Below, one piece after another: positions 1 to 17,005 of a DNA stretch of 64,000 nt. This DNA is from Tubiluchus corallicola. Its lineage: Eukaryota > Priapulida > Priapulimorpha > Priapulimorphida > Tubiluchidae. A program made the translations under genes and the position numbers. The notes under the pieces were generated by a model. The model saw only the letters and a program-made list of their open reading frames with translations. It did no database searches and was not told the origin of the DNA. Each line of letters starts with the position of its first letter. Position 1 is the stretch's first letter. The stretch spans positions 227,605-291,604 of the forward strand of contig JAQGDQ010000071.1 of NCBI GenBank assembly GCA_030141605.1, read 5' to 3'.

Positions 1-22
1 GACTTTATCGAATGACATCCTG

Positions 23-825
23 ATGTTGCTCCAGTATGGTCCGATTACGGATGCTAAACCAGCGCCTAGATTTGTGGCTGCGTATTCGCAAAACGTTCCG
101 CCTATGTCACTCAAATCTGTTGATATCACAGTTATAATGAAACTGTTACAGAATGTACAAGAAGATCTGAAAGAACTCAAGTCTAATTCAGTCTCGCGAA
201 ATGAGCTTAATCAACTACTGGCACATAAAACAGATTCACAAGCCATTGGTAATTCTAAGAAGAATGAAATTGAGCAACATCAACGACCAAAAGGAAAAAG
301 CTATTCAGCAGCTGTGGGGCAAACGAGCCAGGCTAACTCAGTGGAAGATGTACAAAGAGGTGACATTAAGTCAAGCGGCATAAGTGATGACGGATTCACT
401 GTTGTGAACTACTCTAAACAACGGAAAAAAGCAGCAAAACTTCGCAGTTCTAAACGCACTATCACAGGGACAGCTACGGGAAAAGATGTGCTCATCAAAA
501 CCAGTTTGCCCGTAAGAGGAATCTTTGCAACTCGCTTGCATCCCAGCACGACGGAGGAGAACATCGAGCAACTGCTTCTAGATAATGTTGCTACGGCAAC
601 GAGGAATCAGATCAGATTATGAAGCCAGAAGTGTGGCCTGCAGGTGTACTTGTAAAGCCTTTTTACACTTCTGCCAATAAGAGAAGCCAGAGCAATGGCA
701 ATGATGCTAAATCTTCAGTGACATTGAACGCTAGACCACTTGCATCAAATAATTCGCAAGTCAGTCACCGGTTATGGTCGTCTCGTGAATCTTTAGTCAG
801 TAACGCTGGCTCGAATAACGAGTAA
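23..825 (+). pseudogene. LINE ORF1 remnant (frameshifted)
   Basis: Two open stretches in different frames (23-622 and 619-825) together resemble the C-terminal half of a LINE ORF1 protein. The first has a lysine/serine-rich region and a motif reading VRGIFATRLHPSTTEENIE. The second starts with VWPAGVLVKPFY, which in this ORF1 family normally follows some tens of residues later. The frame change near 610-620 and the shortened spacing indicate a small deletion or indel. ORF1 proteins bind RNA and are usually needed for mobility, so this copy is probably not autonomous as it stands. The start at 23 is only the first ATG in the window, not the true N-terminus. Confidence 0.65.
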
Positions 826-832
826 ACCATTT

Positions 833-3490
833 ATGGAGCAAAACTGCACCCAAATATCCTCACTTAGAATAGTGAGTTACAATTGTAATTCGATCAAAAA
901 TCCGGAATCACTAGTAGTGTTAAAAGAACTCTGTAATCGCAGTGACATCGTGTTTCTTCAAGAAACGATGCTTCCAGTTCAAGAACTTGACTATTTGGCA
1001 ACAGTTGATCCAGATTTTCATGGAAGAGGGATCTCACCTACAGATCTGTCTGATGGACTTCTGAAAGGACGACCGCAGGGTGGCTTAGCTGTGCTCTGGA
1101 GAAAAACACTTCCGGGTGAATACAAGTTTATTACACATGAAAATGAATTTAATATTTTAGGTTTTTCAGCTCACCTGCCTAATAAACTGATGCCAATTAT
1201 GTTTGTGAATGTTTACTTTCCATATGAATGTGATGACAATCTAGATGATTTTAGATTGTGCTTAGGAAAATTAGACGCTTTCATTGAAATGTCAGCCACT
1301 GGTTACGTATGTTGCATAGGAGATTTTAATTCACACATAACAAGACAGTTTTATAGAGAACTGGAAGCATTGTGCTCAGCTAATAAGTATAATATTTCTG
1401 ATGTGCTCAGCTTGCCAGCTGATACCTTTACATATGTGAGTGCTGCACATCAAACTTGCTCTTGGTTAGACCACATAATTTGTACTGAAACAATGCATGT
1501 CATTGTTAGTAATATATTTGTTGATTACAATTTAACTAACTGTGATCATATGCCTATAGGTGCTCAGATCAATGTTGACCTTGTACTAAAAGTTTCAGCC
1601 ACTATCAGTATTCCAGGGAAGCAACCTGGGTCTAATAACTGTCAGGGCAAGAGGATACCTGGTTGGAATGACTACGTTGCAGATAGTCATAAATATTCTC
1701 GCCAGTGTTTCCTTGCATGGCGTATAAATGGCAAGCCACGTAATGGTTACTTAGCTGATGAAATGCGCCGTTCTCGAGCATTGTTTAAACGTGCATTGCG
1801 TGAGTGCAAACGCAATGAGAAACGTATTATTGCTGATAAGTTGGCTTATAAACTTATGCATGGTAACCCTTATGAATTTTGGACATCTATAAAAAAAGAA
1901 ACTAATTCTAAACTTCCTCTTTCTCCACAAGTTGGTGAGTCAAATGGGGAAAAGGACATTTGTGCAATGTGGGGTAATCATTATAAAAATTTGTTAAATT
2001 CAGTTGACAACAATGGTCTTAACGCGCGTATAAAACATGTTCTGAGCCATAGTATAACGTCCATTAATGCATTTACAGTTTTTGAAGTGCAAGAGGCAAT
2101 TGATAGGCTTGCCTTACATAAATCAGCTGGTCCAGACGGACTTAAAGGTGAACATTTCCGTAATTCATCCCATTTGCTGCCAATCATGTTGGCGCTGCTA
2201 TTCACGTCCTGTGTAACACACGGTTACTTGCCTCATTCGTTCATGTTATCTATACTAGTACCTCTCGTTAAAGGCAAAAATGGGGATATTACAGACAAGA
2301 ACAACTATAGGCCTATCGCTCTTTCATCTGTAGGAAGCAAAGTGATAGAAATACTGCTTCTAAATCGTTACAGTTCTTGTTTGAGTACCACGCCAAACCA
2401 GTTTGGTTTTGTTGAAAACTTAGGCACAGAGATGTGCATCCACACTTTAAAAGAGGTGCTTGACTATTACATTAGTCGACAAAGCACTGTACATATTCTG
2501 TTTATTGATGCATCAAAAGCGTTCGATAGAGTAAATTATCTCAAACTGTTCCTAAACCTTGTCAATACTAACCTACCAAATGTAGTAATTAGACTTTTGC
2601 TTTTTTATTACACGGAACAACGTATGTTGGTTAAATGGGGTAAATTTAACTCTGATAGTTTTGCAGTAGGTAACGGAATTCGTCAAGGTGGAAAAATGTC
2701 TCCACTGTTATTTAACTTCTATTTTAAAAATCTTAGTGCTGCACTTACTAACTCTGGGGTGGGTTGTCATATTGCTGAAGCCTGCATTAATCACTTGATG
2801 TACGCTGATGACATATGTCTTTTAGCAACAACCTCGACGGCTTTGCAGAGACTGCTAGATATTTTTAATAAATTTGCTAAAGAATATGATATCCTTGTAA
2901 ATGTGAATAAGACTAAACTTGTCACGTTTCGCTCCGCCCACATGCAGCAGTTTACTTTTGGGTCTGTTATTTTGCAGTGTAAAAGTTTTGTACCGAGTAA
3001 AAAGGAAAAATATCTGGGTCATATTTTATCAGATGACAATAGAGATGATTTAGATATATTACGACAGTGTTCAATTTACTATGGTAGAGCAAATAAATTA
3101 CTCATGAAATTTACTCACTGTTCAGTTAACGTGAAGAGACAATTGTTTAATGCTTACTGCACTACTTTTTATTGTATGTCCACTTGGAGACATTTTTATT
3201 CTTACAATCTCAGCAAACTCAAGGTTGCATATAATGTATCAACACGGAAGTTATTTAACTTTTCATATGATACGAGCGCAGGATATATTTCTACTAGACT
3301 TAATATTATTTATTTTGATGTTATTCACAGAAAATGTGTATTCAGTTTATATGTCAGGCTGAATAACAGTGAAAATATTATATGCAAGAGCATTTTAAAC
3401 AGTGATGTAAAATTTTCCTCTGTAATTAGATGCATTGGCGTAGTTTGTTATATAGTTAATTGTTATTTGTGTTATTATTGTTTTTCATGA
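833..3490 (+). CDS. LINE ORF2: AP-like endonuclease + reverse transcriptase
   Basis: An 885-aa uninterrupted ORF. The endonuclease domain covers about residues 10-245, with YNCNSIK near the start, LQET (catalytic Glu region), GDFNSH at about 163-168, SWLDHI, and the closing CDHMPI pair at about 237-242. The reverse transcriptase domain covers about 430-730. It shows NNYRPIALSS, FIDASKAFDRVN with the first catalytic Asp at about 559, GIRQGGKMSPLLFNFYF, and YADDICLLA with the catalytic Asp pair at about 659-660. No RNase H domain is seen. The protein nicks target DNA and primes reverse transcription of its own RNA. All key residues seem present. It starts 8 bases after the ORF1 remnant ends. 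The extreme C-terminus is hydrophobic and may be altered. Confidence 0.95.
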   Translation: MEQNCTQISSLRIVSYNCNSIKNPESLVVLKELCNRSDIVFLQETMLPVQELDYLATVDPDFHGRGISPTDLSDGLLKGRPQGGLAVLWRKTLPGEYKFITHENEFNILGFSAHLPNKLMPIMFVNVYFPYECDDNLDDFRLCLGKLDAFIEMSATGYVCCIGDFNSHITRQFYRELEALCSANKYNISDVLSLPADTFTYVSAAHQTCSWLDHIICTETMHVIVSNIFVDYNLTNCDHMPIGAQINVDLVLKVSATISIPGKQPGSNNCQGKRIPGWNDYVADSHKYSRQCFLAWRINGKPRNGYLADEMRRSRALFKRALRECKRNEKRIIADKLAYKLMHGNPYEFWTSIKKETNSKLPLSPQVGESNGEKDICAMWGNHYKNLLNSVDNNGLNARIKHVLSHSITSINAFTVFEVQEAIDRLALHKSAGPDGLKGEHFRNSSHLLPIMLALLFTSCVTHGYLPHSFMLSILVPLVKGKNGDITDKNNYRPIALSSVGSKVIEILLLNRYSSCLSTTPNQFGFVENLGTEMCIHTLKEVLDYYISRQSTVHILFIDASKAFDRVNYLKLFLNLVNTNLPNVVIRLLLFYYTEQRMLVKWGKFNSDSFAVGNGIRQGGKMSPLLFNFYFKNLSAALTNSGVGCHIAEACINHLMYADDICLLATTSTALQRLLDIFNKFAKEYDILVNVNKTKLVTFRSAHMQQFTFGSVILQCKSFVPSKKEKYLGHILSDDNRDDLDILRQCSIYYGRANKLLMKFTHCSVNVKRQLFNAYCTTFYCMSTWRHFYSYNLSKLKVAYNVSTRKLFNFSYDTSAGYISTRLNIIYFDVIHRKCVFSLYVRLNNSENIICKSILNSDVKFSSVIRCIGVVCYIVNCYLCYYCFS

Positions 3491-3569
3491 TTTATTGTAT
3501 TATTTGTATTAATTTGTGATGTGTTTATGAACTTTGCGAAGTTTGAAATAAAATATTAAATCTAAAATC

Positions 3570-3574
<5 letters not shown>

Positions 3575-3628
<54 letters not shown>
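3575..3628 (+). repeat. (GA)n microsatellite
   Basis: A pure GA run directly after the LINE 3' tail. It may be a target-site run or a tail extension. Confidence 0.95.
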
Positions 3629-3630
<2 letters not shown>

Positions 3631-3803
3631 CGTTTTTTTCGTTTTATCTGCTGTTCTGTCTACAAAGTTTACAAATCGTTATGATTTAGGTGAAATTTAT
3701 TTGAAGAGCGAAACCAGGACAAGCAAAGAGGAAAACGCGAAAACGACAAGAGGAAATTTACTTCTTAAAACGACAAACTTTAAGTGGTTACTCATTATTT
3801 CAG

Positions 3804-5810
3804 TTGGTCACACTGAGGATGACATAGTTTTCGTCTGGAAAGCGGATCACACTATTTCAATGAATGAAAACATAACATTGCCTCAATTCGGCGAACCAAG
3901 ACCAAGAACTGTTTTGTGCGAAAACCAACATTACACCGGTAACTAAATAAATTATTAATTCATGAAAATATTTTAATAATTTTCAGAAAACCCCCAAAAA
4001 CATAAAAATGAATGAGGATATAAACATGCATTATAATACCGTTTGCTATGGTCCTATGGTCCGATGTTTACGCATTACCAAATCAATTTCTTTTCACTCC
4101 AACTCGCTTTGTGTTTTTCGAAGCACTGCTTCATCATGTATCTTAATAATTTGTTTTTCTTTCCAGGCAACTTCAGCTGTTTGAAAGTGGAATTTACGTT
4201 TAGACGCCGTCTTGGCTATCACTTGTCGCAGAGTTTCATACCCTGTGCGCTGTTAGTATGTTGTTCATGGCTTTCCTTCTGGTTGCATCCTGATGCCACA
4301 CCAGCGAGAGCCGGACTTGGTAAATCGTTTGTCTGTTCTTTAGCTTTTTTCGTTTTTCTTATGCTTTCCTATCTGTGTGTCGCTCGTATTTGCGTAATTT
4401 CTTTCCCAGGTTATATGAGCTTGTTTATTATTCTATTTATTAAGTGATTTATTTCAGGATTTTTCGTTTATACATTTGTTTGCTCATTTATTCATTATTC
4501 TTTCTATGGTTTTTAAGTTCGTTCTTTCTTTCGTCCATGCATTCATTCATTCCTTCCTTCCTTCCTTCCTTCATTCATTCATTCATTCATTCACTCACTC
4601 ACTCACTCACTCACTCACTCACGTACTCTCACACACAGGTTGCTAATTGTACGCTAGGCCTTTGTTGGAACACGTATTCCTGTACGTAAGTCACACAATA
4701 TTATTACTGCTGATAAAACTATGTGTGTCAAATGATATTTTTATCGCACGATTAATTCGAAATGTGCGTTATCTTATATTAGCTACTTTAGAAGGTAAAG
4801 CTGCTGCATCTTGAAGCCAAAAGTTTCATGAAAATGGTTTGCAACGTTTTAACATGTTAAAGTTCATGTTGACTTTCTTCTCACCCAGGCATGCCTGTTT
4901 GAAGCTTGTAGGCCTAATCTTAATTTATTTCATGTAAAAATATTTATTATAGGCGTTACAACATTTTTGGCAATCTACACACAAGCATCTGGAGTGCGTT
5001 ATTCATTACCTCCTGTCTCCTACACCAAAGCCATAGATATTTGGTTTAATGTCTGCACTGTATTTATCTTCTTATCCTTGGTAGAATTCGCCATTGTCAA
5101 TTACATATTGCGTCATACTAGAACGAAGAATTACAAAGTTAAAGACGGAAAAGTAAGTCCTCATTTAAAATACCAAAATTTATGTTTTTCTGTCAACATG
5201 AACAATTATTGAATTAATGATTTAATAGCAATATCATTGGTTATTTAATGAACAATCTGCTACACAGATTATGTAAGTCGAACCGCTCTCTTTGTAAGTA
5301 CAATAGAACTGAGAAAAGAACAATCTTATTAAATACGTGTATTCTGTATTGAAGAGCGTTTAGAAAATGTCTTATCACTTTCGGTAAGTCAACAAGAAGC
5401 GTGTAAGTAAGCAGAAAGCAAGCAAGCAAGCAACATCTTTATAAACAACGTAATGCTGTACAGGGACAAATTTTTGGCGGTGTTGAAATGAGCACATGTT
5501 TGTGGAGGAAGTATATTCCTTATTGCTTACCATTCCCTTGATATTACAGGTAAACGAGGTGGACATTGCTCTCAACCAGATACACGGTTCACCGGACAAA
5601 AATACCGACTCGCCTTCTGAGCTGGATACAATTACTTCTCTGCGCCGTACGTTTGAACACACAGTCTCGACGGTTGTGCCACCTGGGAAACGAAAAGCGA
5701 AAACTTTGGACCTCGTTTCTCGAGTTGCTTTTCCCTTGACGTTTATTTTATTTTTGCTCGTTTACTTCGTTCATTATTACGAACGTTATTCGCATTTCGA
5801 TACGAATTAA
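3804..5810 (+). CDS. Cys-loop anion-channel receptor subunit, 3' four exons
   Basis: Exons 3804-3938, 4167-4319, 4953-5152 and 5550-5810 (stop TAA) join in frame with GT..AG borders. The first carries the end of the ligand-binding domain (DDIVFVWKAD, then CENQHYTG). The second completes GNFSCLKVEFTFRR and holds M1. The third has M2 and M3; the last has the M3-M4 loop end and M4 (RVAFPLTFILFLLVYFVHYY), with only about ten residues after it. The M1-M2 link reads PDATPARAGLG; the PAR triplet before M2 is the anion-selectivity signature of GlyR, GABA-A and GluCl channels. M2 keeps Leu at 9' and Arg at 19'. YTKAIDIW after M2 also fits this group. Exons for the signal peptide and the Cys-loop itself lie upstream, beyond the LINE. 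The ligand cannot be told from this part. Confidence 0.94.
4538..4622 (+). repeat. Tetranucleotide array (CATT/CTTC/CACT variants)
   Basis: An intronic array between receptor exons 2 and 3. The unit drifts in blocks from CATT to CTTC, back to CATT, and then to CACT. Confidence 0.9.
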
Positions 5811-7590
5811 AGGCTTAATATCTTTCTCAGATTATAGGCAAGTATACACACAAAACCTTGGCAGGACAGGCTAAGACAGGCTTAACAAAGTTGCAGACAA
5901 TAGGTGCCAACGACTAATTTAGGGCAATCCAAAATATAAATTTCTGTAAGTATTAACGAAAATTTTTTTGGGATTTAGATCGATATAACTGCTTATTGTT
6001 TAATCAACCATTTTATATTTATAATAGCTGATTACAGTTAGCAACCCTATGTATAAATTAATAAATGCAATACAAAGAGACGCTGTATCTAACGCATCGA
6101 AACAATAGAGTTTGAACAATTATATGGATTTTAAAACAGTAATAGGAAGCCTAAAAGTAAAACATTCTGTACTGGCTTAGAGCCAAAATAAAAAATAGTG
6201 TTTTATGCTACCTTATTTATGTAATTATTAGCATAGTTAATTGTTGTCAGGTATTATTTGTTCGATTGATGTCAACAAAATATTTGCATAGTTGTTACAC
6301 AGTGTCAAAAAATGTTAACGTTCTTAATTTTTTCTGGCATAAAATATAGATAAATAAACTTTTAAAGTGGAAACGATAATCGCGATCATGACAGTAACAA
6401 TGTTTAAATTTATAGCGATTGTTATGTTATGTAAATCCCTCGCTATAATGATTATGTCATTTTACGTTGTATATACATTTGTAAAAATGTTTGTAATTAT
6501 GTAAGTACTGCTTGTAAATAAACTAACCTGTAGTTATTTGGTAACTTTATTAAAATAGATAATGTTGTTGCATATATGTGTAGTGTTTGTTGAGCGTGCC
6601 AAATTGTCAATTACTAGAGGCCCTGATTGGGCGAGAAACATGATGCATTGCACAGAGTGATGTTTACGCTATAAGTTTTAAATGAAAACTGATTAACTGA
6701 TGATAAAAAAACACACACATAATATAATTCTTGACGCAACACATGGCTTGAAGTCTCATGCGGTGTTTCATGTCGTTTCATGCCGTCATAGACGAAAAAG
6801 AGGCGGCGGCCAGTCAAAACTGGCTAATATTGGCTAAAATGGCTATATCTTCGCTAACGGAATATTGGCTAAAAAATTCGTAAGTCAAAAAAAAATTCAT
6901 AAAAAGCTGAAGGTATCCTGACAAAGGCAAATTTATGGGCACTGTGCAAAGTTAATGTGGCGGTAAACATGGGCGAGTGTTTCAGAAAAATAATGTTAGT
7001 TGAATGATGTTTCATGTACTTTTGTCTCCGTGTATGTAAGATACATTTGAGTTTCCCGAATGAATGTACTTTGTGTGGAATGGTGTTAAATGCGCTTTTG
7101 TTATTTTGAGCGGTTTTTGTTTTTGCCAGCAAAGTTGACGCAGTGGTATAGGCTGATCAGTGTCGTCTATCAGTCTGTCCAATTGTCTGACATTTTTCCT
7201 AACAGAAATGGATACCTTGGTGCCTAAACACAAATATCATCATTCTTTCTGCAGTAAAAGGTGCAATGTAGTTAATGAGCAGCTGTGCTTGCGCCATCTT
7301 GGCAGCCGCCTTGAAATCCTAATTGGACTTGTAAACGTACATTTAGCCACCAAACTATTGTCCTACCCGCTTCAATACTCAGTAGCAAAAATACGTGTAT
7401 GGCCCTTATATATATATATATATATAGCCTTTATATGGCCACATGTGGCCTATATGCCTCATGTGTGCTTCATATGCCTATATGCCTATATGTGGCCCTA
7501 CATGCCTCATGTGGCCCTATATATATATACATATATATAAGGCCCTTATACTTCTAGTAAGTTCCTTTGGTTTATTATGTGAACTCCTTC
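5811..7590. other. 3' flank of receptor gene, no gene seen
   Basis: AT-rich sequence. Candidate poly(A) signals AATAAA at 6187-6192 and about 6515-6521 could end the receptor mRNA. Short tandem TGGCTAA-type words lie near 6822-6875. A palindrome-rich TATA/GGCC block lies at 7395-7545. No convincing exon. Confidence 0.6.
7395..7545. repeat. TA runs with interleaved GGCC/CATATG palindromes
   Basis: Two (TA)n tracts bracket repeated words of the type GGCCACATGTGGCC and TATATGCC, many of them self-complementary. The block could extrude hairpins. Origin unknown. Confidence 0.7.
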
Positions 7591-7597
7591 CTATCAG

Positions 7598-7687
7598 GTA
7601 GAGAATTGCTGTTATCAAGAAAACTACAAACTACTGTGCACCCAGCTCAATGGATTTACTGTTGACGACGTAGACTTAGATTATTAG
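7598..7687 (+). CDS. Possible orphan terminal exon
   Basis: After a polypyrimidine-poor but valid AG at 7596-7597, thirty codons run to TAG: VENCCYQENYKLLCTQLNG followed by FTVDDVDLDY. An AATAAA lies at 7713-7718, about 26 bases past the stop, as expected for a 3'-terminal exon. Three Cys and an acidic end give it a protein-like composition. I do not recognise the family and could not place upstream exons with confidence (an open stretch at 7207-7390 is a weak candidate). It may be a transposon remnant or chance. Confidence 0.25.
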   Translation, partial: VENCCYQENYKLLCTQLNGFTVDDVDLDY

Positions 7688-8116
7688 CTGTCTTTCTTTT
7701 TCCAAATTTAAAAATAAATTAATTTTAATAATATCTAATTAAAAACAATGCAATTGTGTGGTGTGTGCCTGTCCAATGCACAATACAAAACAATCCAAGT
7801 GCTTCAGTGTCATCGTTCGTTGTTTATGCGATTTCATTAAGTGAAAATCTTTAGTCCCAGCCAGTTTAGCGAATGTAGTTACAGGGCGGAATGGCATTCA
7901 AATTCGCCAATTGAAGTCAAATGCTTTTACACAACATTCGACCGCATTAAGTGAACTTTCCACACATGATAATTCTACATACACTCAAGAAGGTGTGCGT
8001 CTCGTGGAATCAAGTTTTAAACCGTGAAAAAATTGAGTATCTGTCAAGTAAGAAAGGGCCACCTCGTGCAAAACCTGAAGTTTATAAAAGCGAATAATAA
8101 TAACAACAGTACTGTT

Positions 8117-8562
<446 letters not shown>

Positions 8563-8605
8563 GGCTTTCACTCGTTTCCGAGTATTGTCCTTTCGGTCGA
8601 AGTTA

Positions 8606-9483
8606 CTAGCTGTGGTGGGCACGTTGGGGGCTTAACAGCCCGATCCTTGCTCGAAACATTCTGGTGCATTTGTCACATTGGATGGTGGGAGTTACCTGAG
8701 GTTGACGGGCCTTCTCTTTCCTTCGTTGACGTTTGGCTTCAATTACTGCTCGTCTAGTTGTTTCAAAATGCTCAGTCCCTTCCTGGATGACTCTTCTCCA
8801 CTTTGTTCGCTGCCGCGCTGTCTGTTCCCAGGTTTCTGGATCGATCCTTGCTGATTGCAGGGTTTCTTTTAGTTGGTCCTTGTAGCGGCGCCTAGGGCGG
8901 CCCAGGGGGCGTTTTCCAGTGCTCAGCTCACTGAAGAGGATCCTTCGGGGAAGTCTGTTTTCGTCCATACGTGCTACATGACCTGCCCACCTTAGCCGAT
9001 GTTTCGTAATCATAGCTTCTATACTAGTGGTGTTGAATCTCTCGAGAACTGAATTATTGGTGACATAATCATCCCATCTGATGTTGGAAACTGAGCGAAG
9101 CTTTTTCTGGTGGAACTGTTCGAGTTTTTTCAGGTCTTGGCGGTACAGAGTCCATGTTTCACATCCGTAAAGGAGTGTGGAAACGACAATAGCATTATAG
9201 ACCATCAGCTTGGTTCGACGAGTTAGATGAGCATTACCAAAGACACGGGTTGAGAGTCTGCCGAAAGCGGCATGGGCAGCTCTAAGCCTATTTTCCACAT
9301 CCTTTGTTGAATTGCACTGGACGGAGATCAGACTGCCCAGGTACGGGAAATGTTCAACACATTCTAGATCTGCACCATTAATGGAAATGTTACATACTGG
9401 TGTGTTTGCTTCAGGTGATGGTTGGACAATAACTTTGGTTTTTCCTATGTTGACTGTAAGGCCAAAGCGAGAATATGCGTCAT
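8606..9483 (-). mobile_element. LINE reverse-transcriptase C-terminal fragment
   Basis: On the minus strand an open frame runs from the inner edge of array 2 (about 9483) to a stop at 8606. It reads as the end of a LINE RT protein: LTVNIGKTKVIV, HFPYLGSLIS, LLYGCETWTLY, RLRWAGHVARM and GKRPLGRPRRRYKDQLKE. The C-terminus holds a C2H2-like finger, CDKCTRMFRARIGLLSPQRAHH, in which the first His position of related elements appears replaced by Pro. The polymerase core and endonuclease are absent, so the fragment is dead. Beyond the stop the sequence passes through GAC units into the TAG/TAC array, which may derive from this element's 3' tail. Confidence 0.88.
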
Positions 9484-9808
<325 letters not shown>

Positions 9809-11071
9809 GTATTAGTCTGTTATTGTTAAAAATGACTAAATTTCGTGTTTAATGCAAATTGTTAGAGAGCTGTGTTTTACTGTTTTACTAACGATTTGCT
9901 CTTCTCAACATCGACTCAAGCATATCATCTCTAAGAACGGCAATTGTACGCGTATTTTACAGAAGTCAAAACCGATAGAATCTTTTATTAGATACTAAAA
10001 GTTAGTGAGATCACTTGCACACTATCAGTTAAAAAAAGCTGTTGTCTCTGCTTTTCATTACAGTTTGCACTCTATGTACGTCATTCTCACCAGGTACGTC
10101 GCTTACACTGTTAAATGATCAGGAAATGAGGACTACGACCTCCAAACCTACTTCGGGTTAAACTTACAGTTTTATATAGTCAGGGCATTAAAGCTGAGCA
10201 GTAGAAAATACCGTCTTATTAGGTAGACATACTTAATTTTGTGGCTGTGTCTGCAAAATAATAGTACTTGACACAATCGTTTATCAAAACGGTATAAAAT
10301 GACACCCGGATGTTCTAAATCGAAAAATAATCCCCCTGGCCACCAAGGGCGACTGAAATGGTTCGTTCATTTAAATATGTGATTTGTCGCTATCAGCCCT
10401 GCAGCCGTCGAGAAAATTATAGCTATAACTTCGTCAACAATACGAAGTCGAAGTTTCGAGCTACAAAGTTGGAATTTCGAAAGACCAATTCGAAATTTCG
10501 AGTTACACTAGGTCAAAATTTCGAGGTACACTCTCGAAATCCTTAGTTAGTCGAAATTTCGAGATAATACATTATCTTTTTATTTTTTCTATGTCCCTAA
10601 CTAGTAAGCCGCTGTACAGAGTTTTGAAACTCTTAATAAAATTCTTTAAAAATATTGACTTGTAAATTTGGTTTTACATTGTAATTTAATCAATTATCAA
10701 TAAATTTTAATGCAAAAGCGCATTTTTTCACCATTGATGCTATTTGCTGAGGAAATCAAAATTTATTTTGGTGGCATTTTGTACAAGTTTGTTGAGATTC
10801 ATATTATTAGGTATACAATGCAACTCTATTTGATGAACAGGAAAAAGTATAATAATATGTAATAATAATTTTAAAATGCATTTAATGTGTTTACGAAATT
10901 GCGTGATACGAAGTTGTGTACTAAACATGTGATAAGGCTTATTTTGGGAAAACCGTTATGGCAAAATTACGATAGTACTTTAACTATTCATGTCAGACAG
11001 CTTTGACATTAATAGAAGAAAAATTTTATATCCAGCCAGAATTATTCAGTCAGTCGACCAGTCAACAATCC
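9809..11071. other. Intergenic, short TTTCGA-rich repeat block
   Basis: No gene recognised. The only structure seen is at 10440-10570, where the word AATTTCGA and its palindromic form CGAAATTTCG recur five to six times with drifting spacing. Confidence 0.55.
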
Positions 11072-11211
11072 GTCAGTCAGTCAGTCAGTCAGTCAGTCAG
11101 TCAGTCAGTCAGTCAGTCAGTCAGTCAGTCAGTCAGTCAGTCAGTCAGTCAGTCAGTCAGTCAGTCAGTCAGTCAGTCAGTCAGTCAGTCAGTCAGTCAG
11201 TCAGTCAGTCA
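11072..11211 (+). repeat. (TCAG)n microsatellite
   Basis: About 35 units of a perfect tetranucleotide, followed by decayed units (CAGTCAGCCAGTAAGTCA) to about 11310. Confidence 0.97.
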
Positions 11212-11419
11212 ATTAGCTAGTTATTTAGCCAGTCATGTATTCAATCAATTAGCTAATTAGTTAGTTGACCGTCAGTCACGCAGTCAGCCAGTAAGTCATT
11301 TGTTCAGTCAATTAATCAAAAATTCAATCTAAAACAAACATTATTGGATGATGCTGTTTGCAAAAAACTATTTCTAGTTAGTTCTACATACCATGAAAAC
11401 TGAGTTGGGCGGTGACATT

Positions 11420-11692
11420 TCAGTTCTGATCGTTGGTTTTCTTTTCTGGTGGGTCATGGTACAAGACGTGCTGTTTTTTGTGACAACCTTTAGCACAGTA
11501 ACACAGTAATGCTACCAATGTTAACCCCAATGAGAGAAAAATAAAATAGGTTGACAGTTTGACCTGTTTTAAATGCCACTGCCACCTTAGAGCTATGCAA
11601 AGGCTCTGTTCTTTCTTGTGTTCATAATTAGCAGGCCACCATTTTATCGAAAATATCCTTGCAGTTTGGTTTGCATAAATGGTTACCTTCAA
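11420..11692 (-). CDS. Possible orphan C-terminal exon with one membrane segment
   Basis: A minus-strand open frame of about 90 codons ends with TGA at 11420. It has a hydrophobic helix, STYFIFLSLGLTLVALLCYC, then a basic juxtamembrane stretch AKGCHKKQHV and a short polar tail, the layout of a type I membrane protein C-terminus. I do not recognise a family and found no convincing upstream exon or splice acceptor. Chance is a real alternative, since AT-rich DNA often gives hydrophobic frames. Confidence 0.25.
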   Translation of the reverse strand: MKVTIYANQTARIFSIKWWPANYEHKKEQSLCIALRWQWHLKQVKLSTYFIFLSLGLTLVALLCYCAKGCHKKQHVLYHDPPEKKTNDQN

Positions 11693-11699
11693 GGGCGTT

Positions 11700-17005
<5,306 letters not shown>

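Larger units (their letters stand above)
1..3574 (+). mobile_element. CR1/L2-type LINE, 5' end beyond window
   Basis: A non-LTR retrotransposon in the sense orientation of the neighbouring receptor gene, in what is probably one of that gene's upstream introns. It holds a damaged ORF1 remnant, an intact ORF2 and a short 3' tail. An AATAAA signal lies at 3546-3551. The tail ends in a repeated AAATCTA motif at about 3558-3572 and abuts a (GA)n run. Tails of short repeats instead of poly(A) are typical of the CR1/L2/Jockey group. The intact ORF2 suggests a fairly recent insertion. The left end is outside the window, so full length and target duplication cannot be seen. The clade within the group (CR1, Rex1 or Daphne-like) is uncertain. 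Confidence 0.9.
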
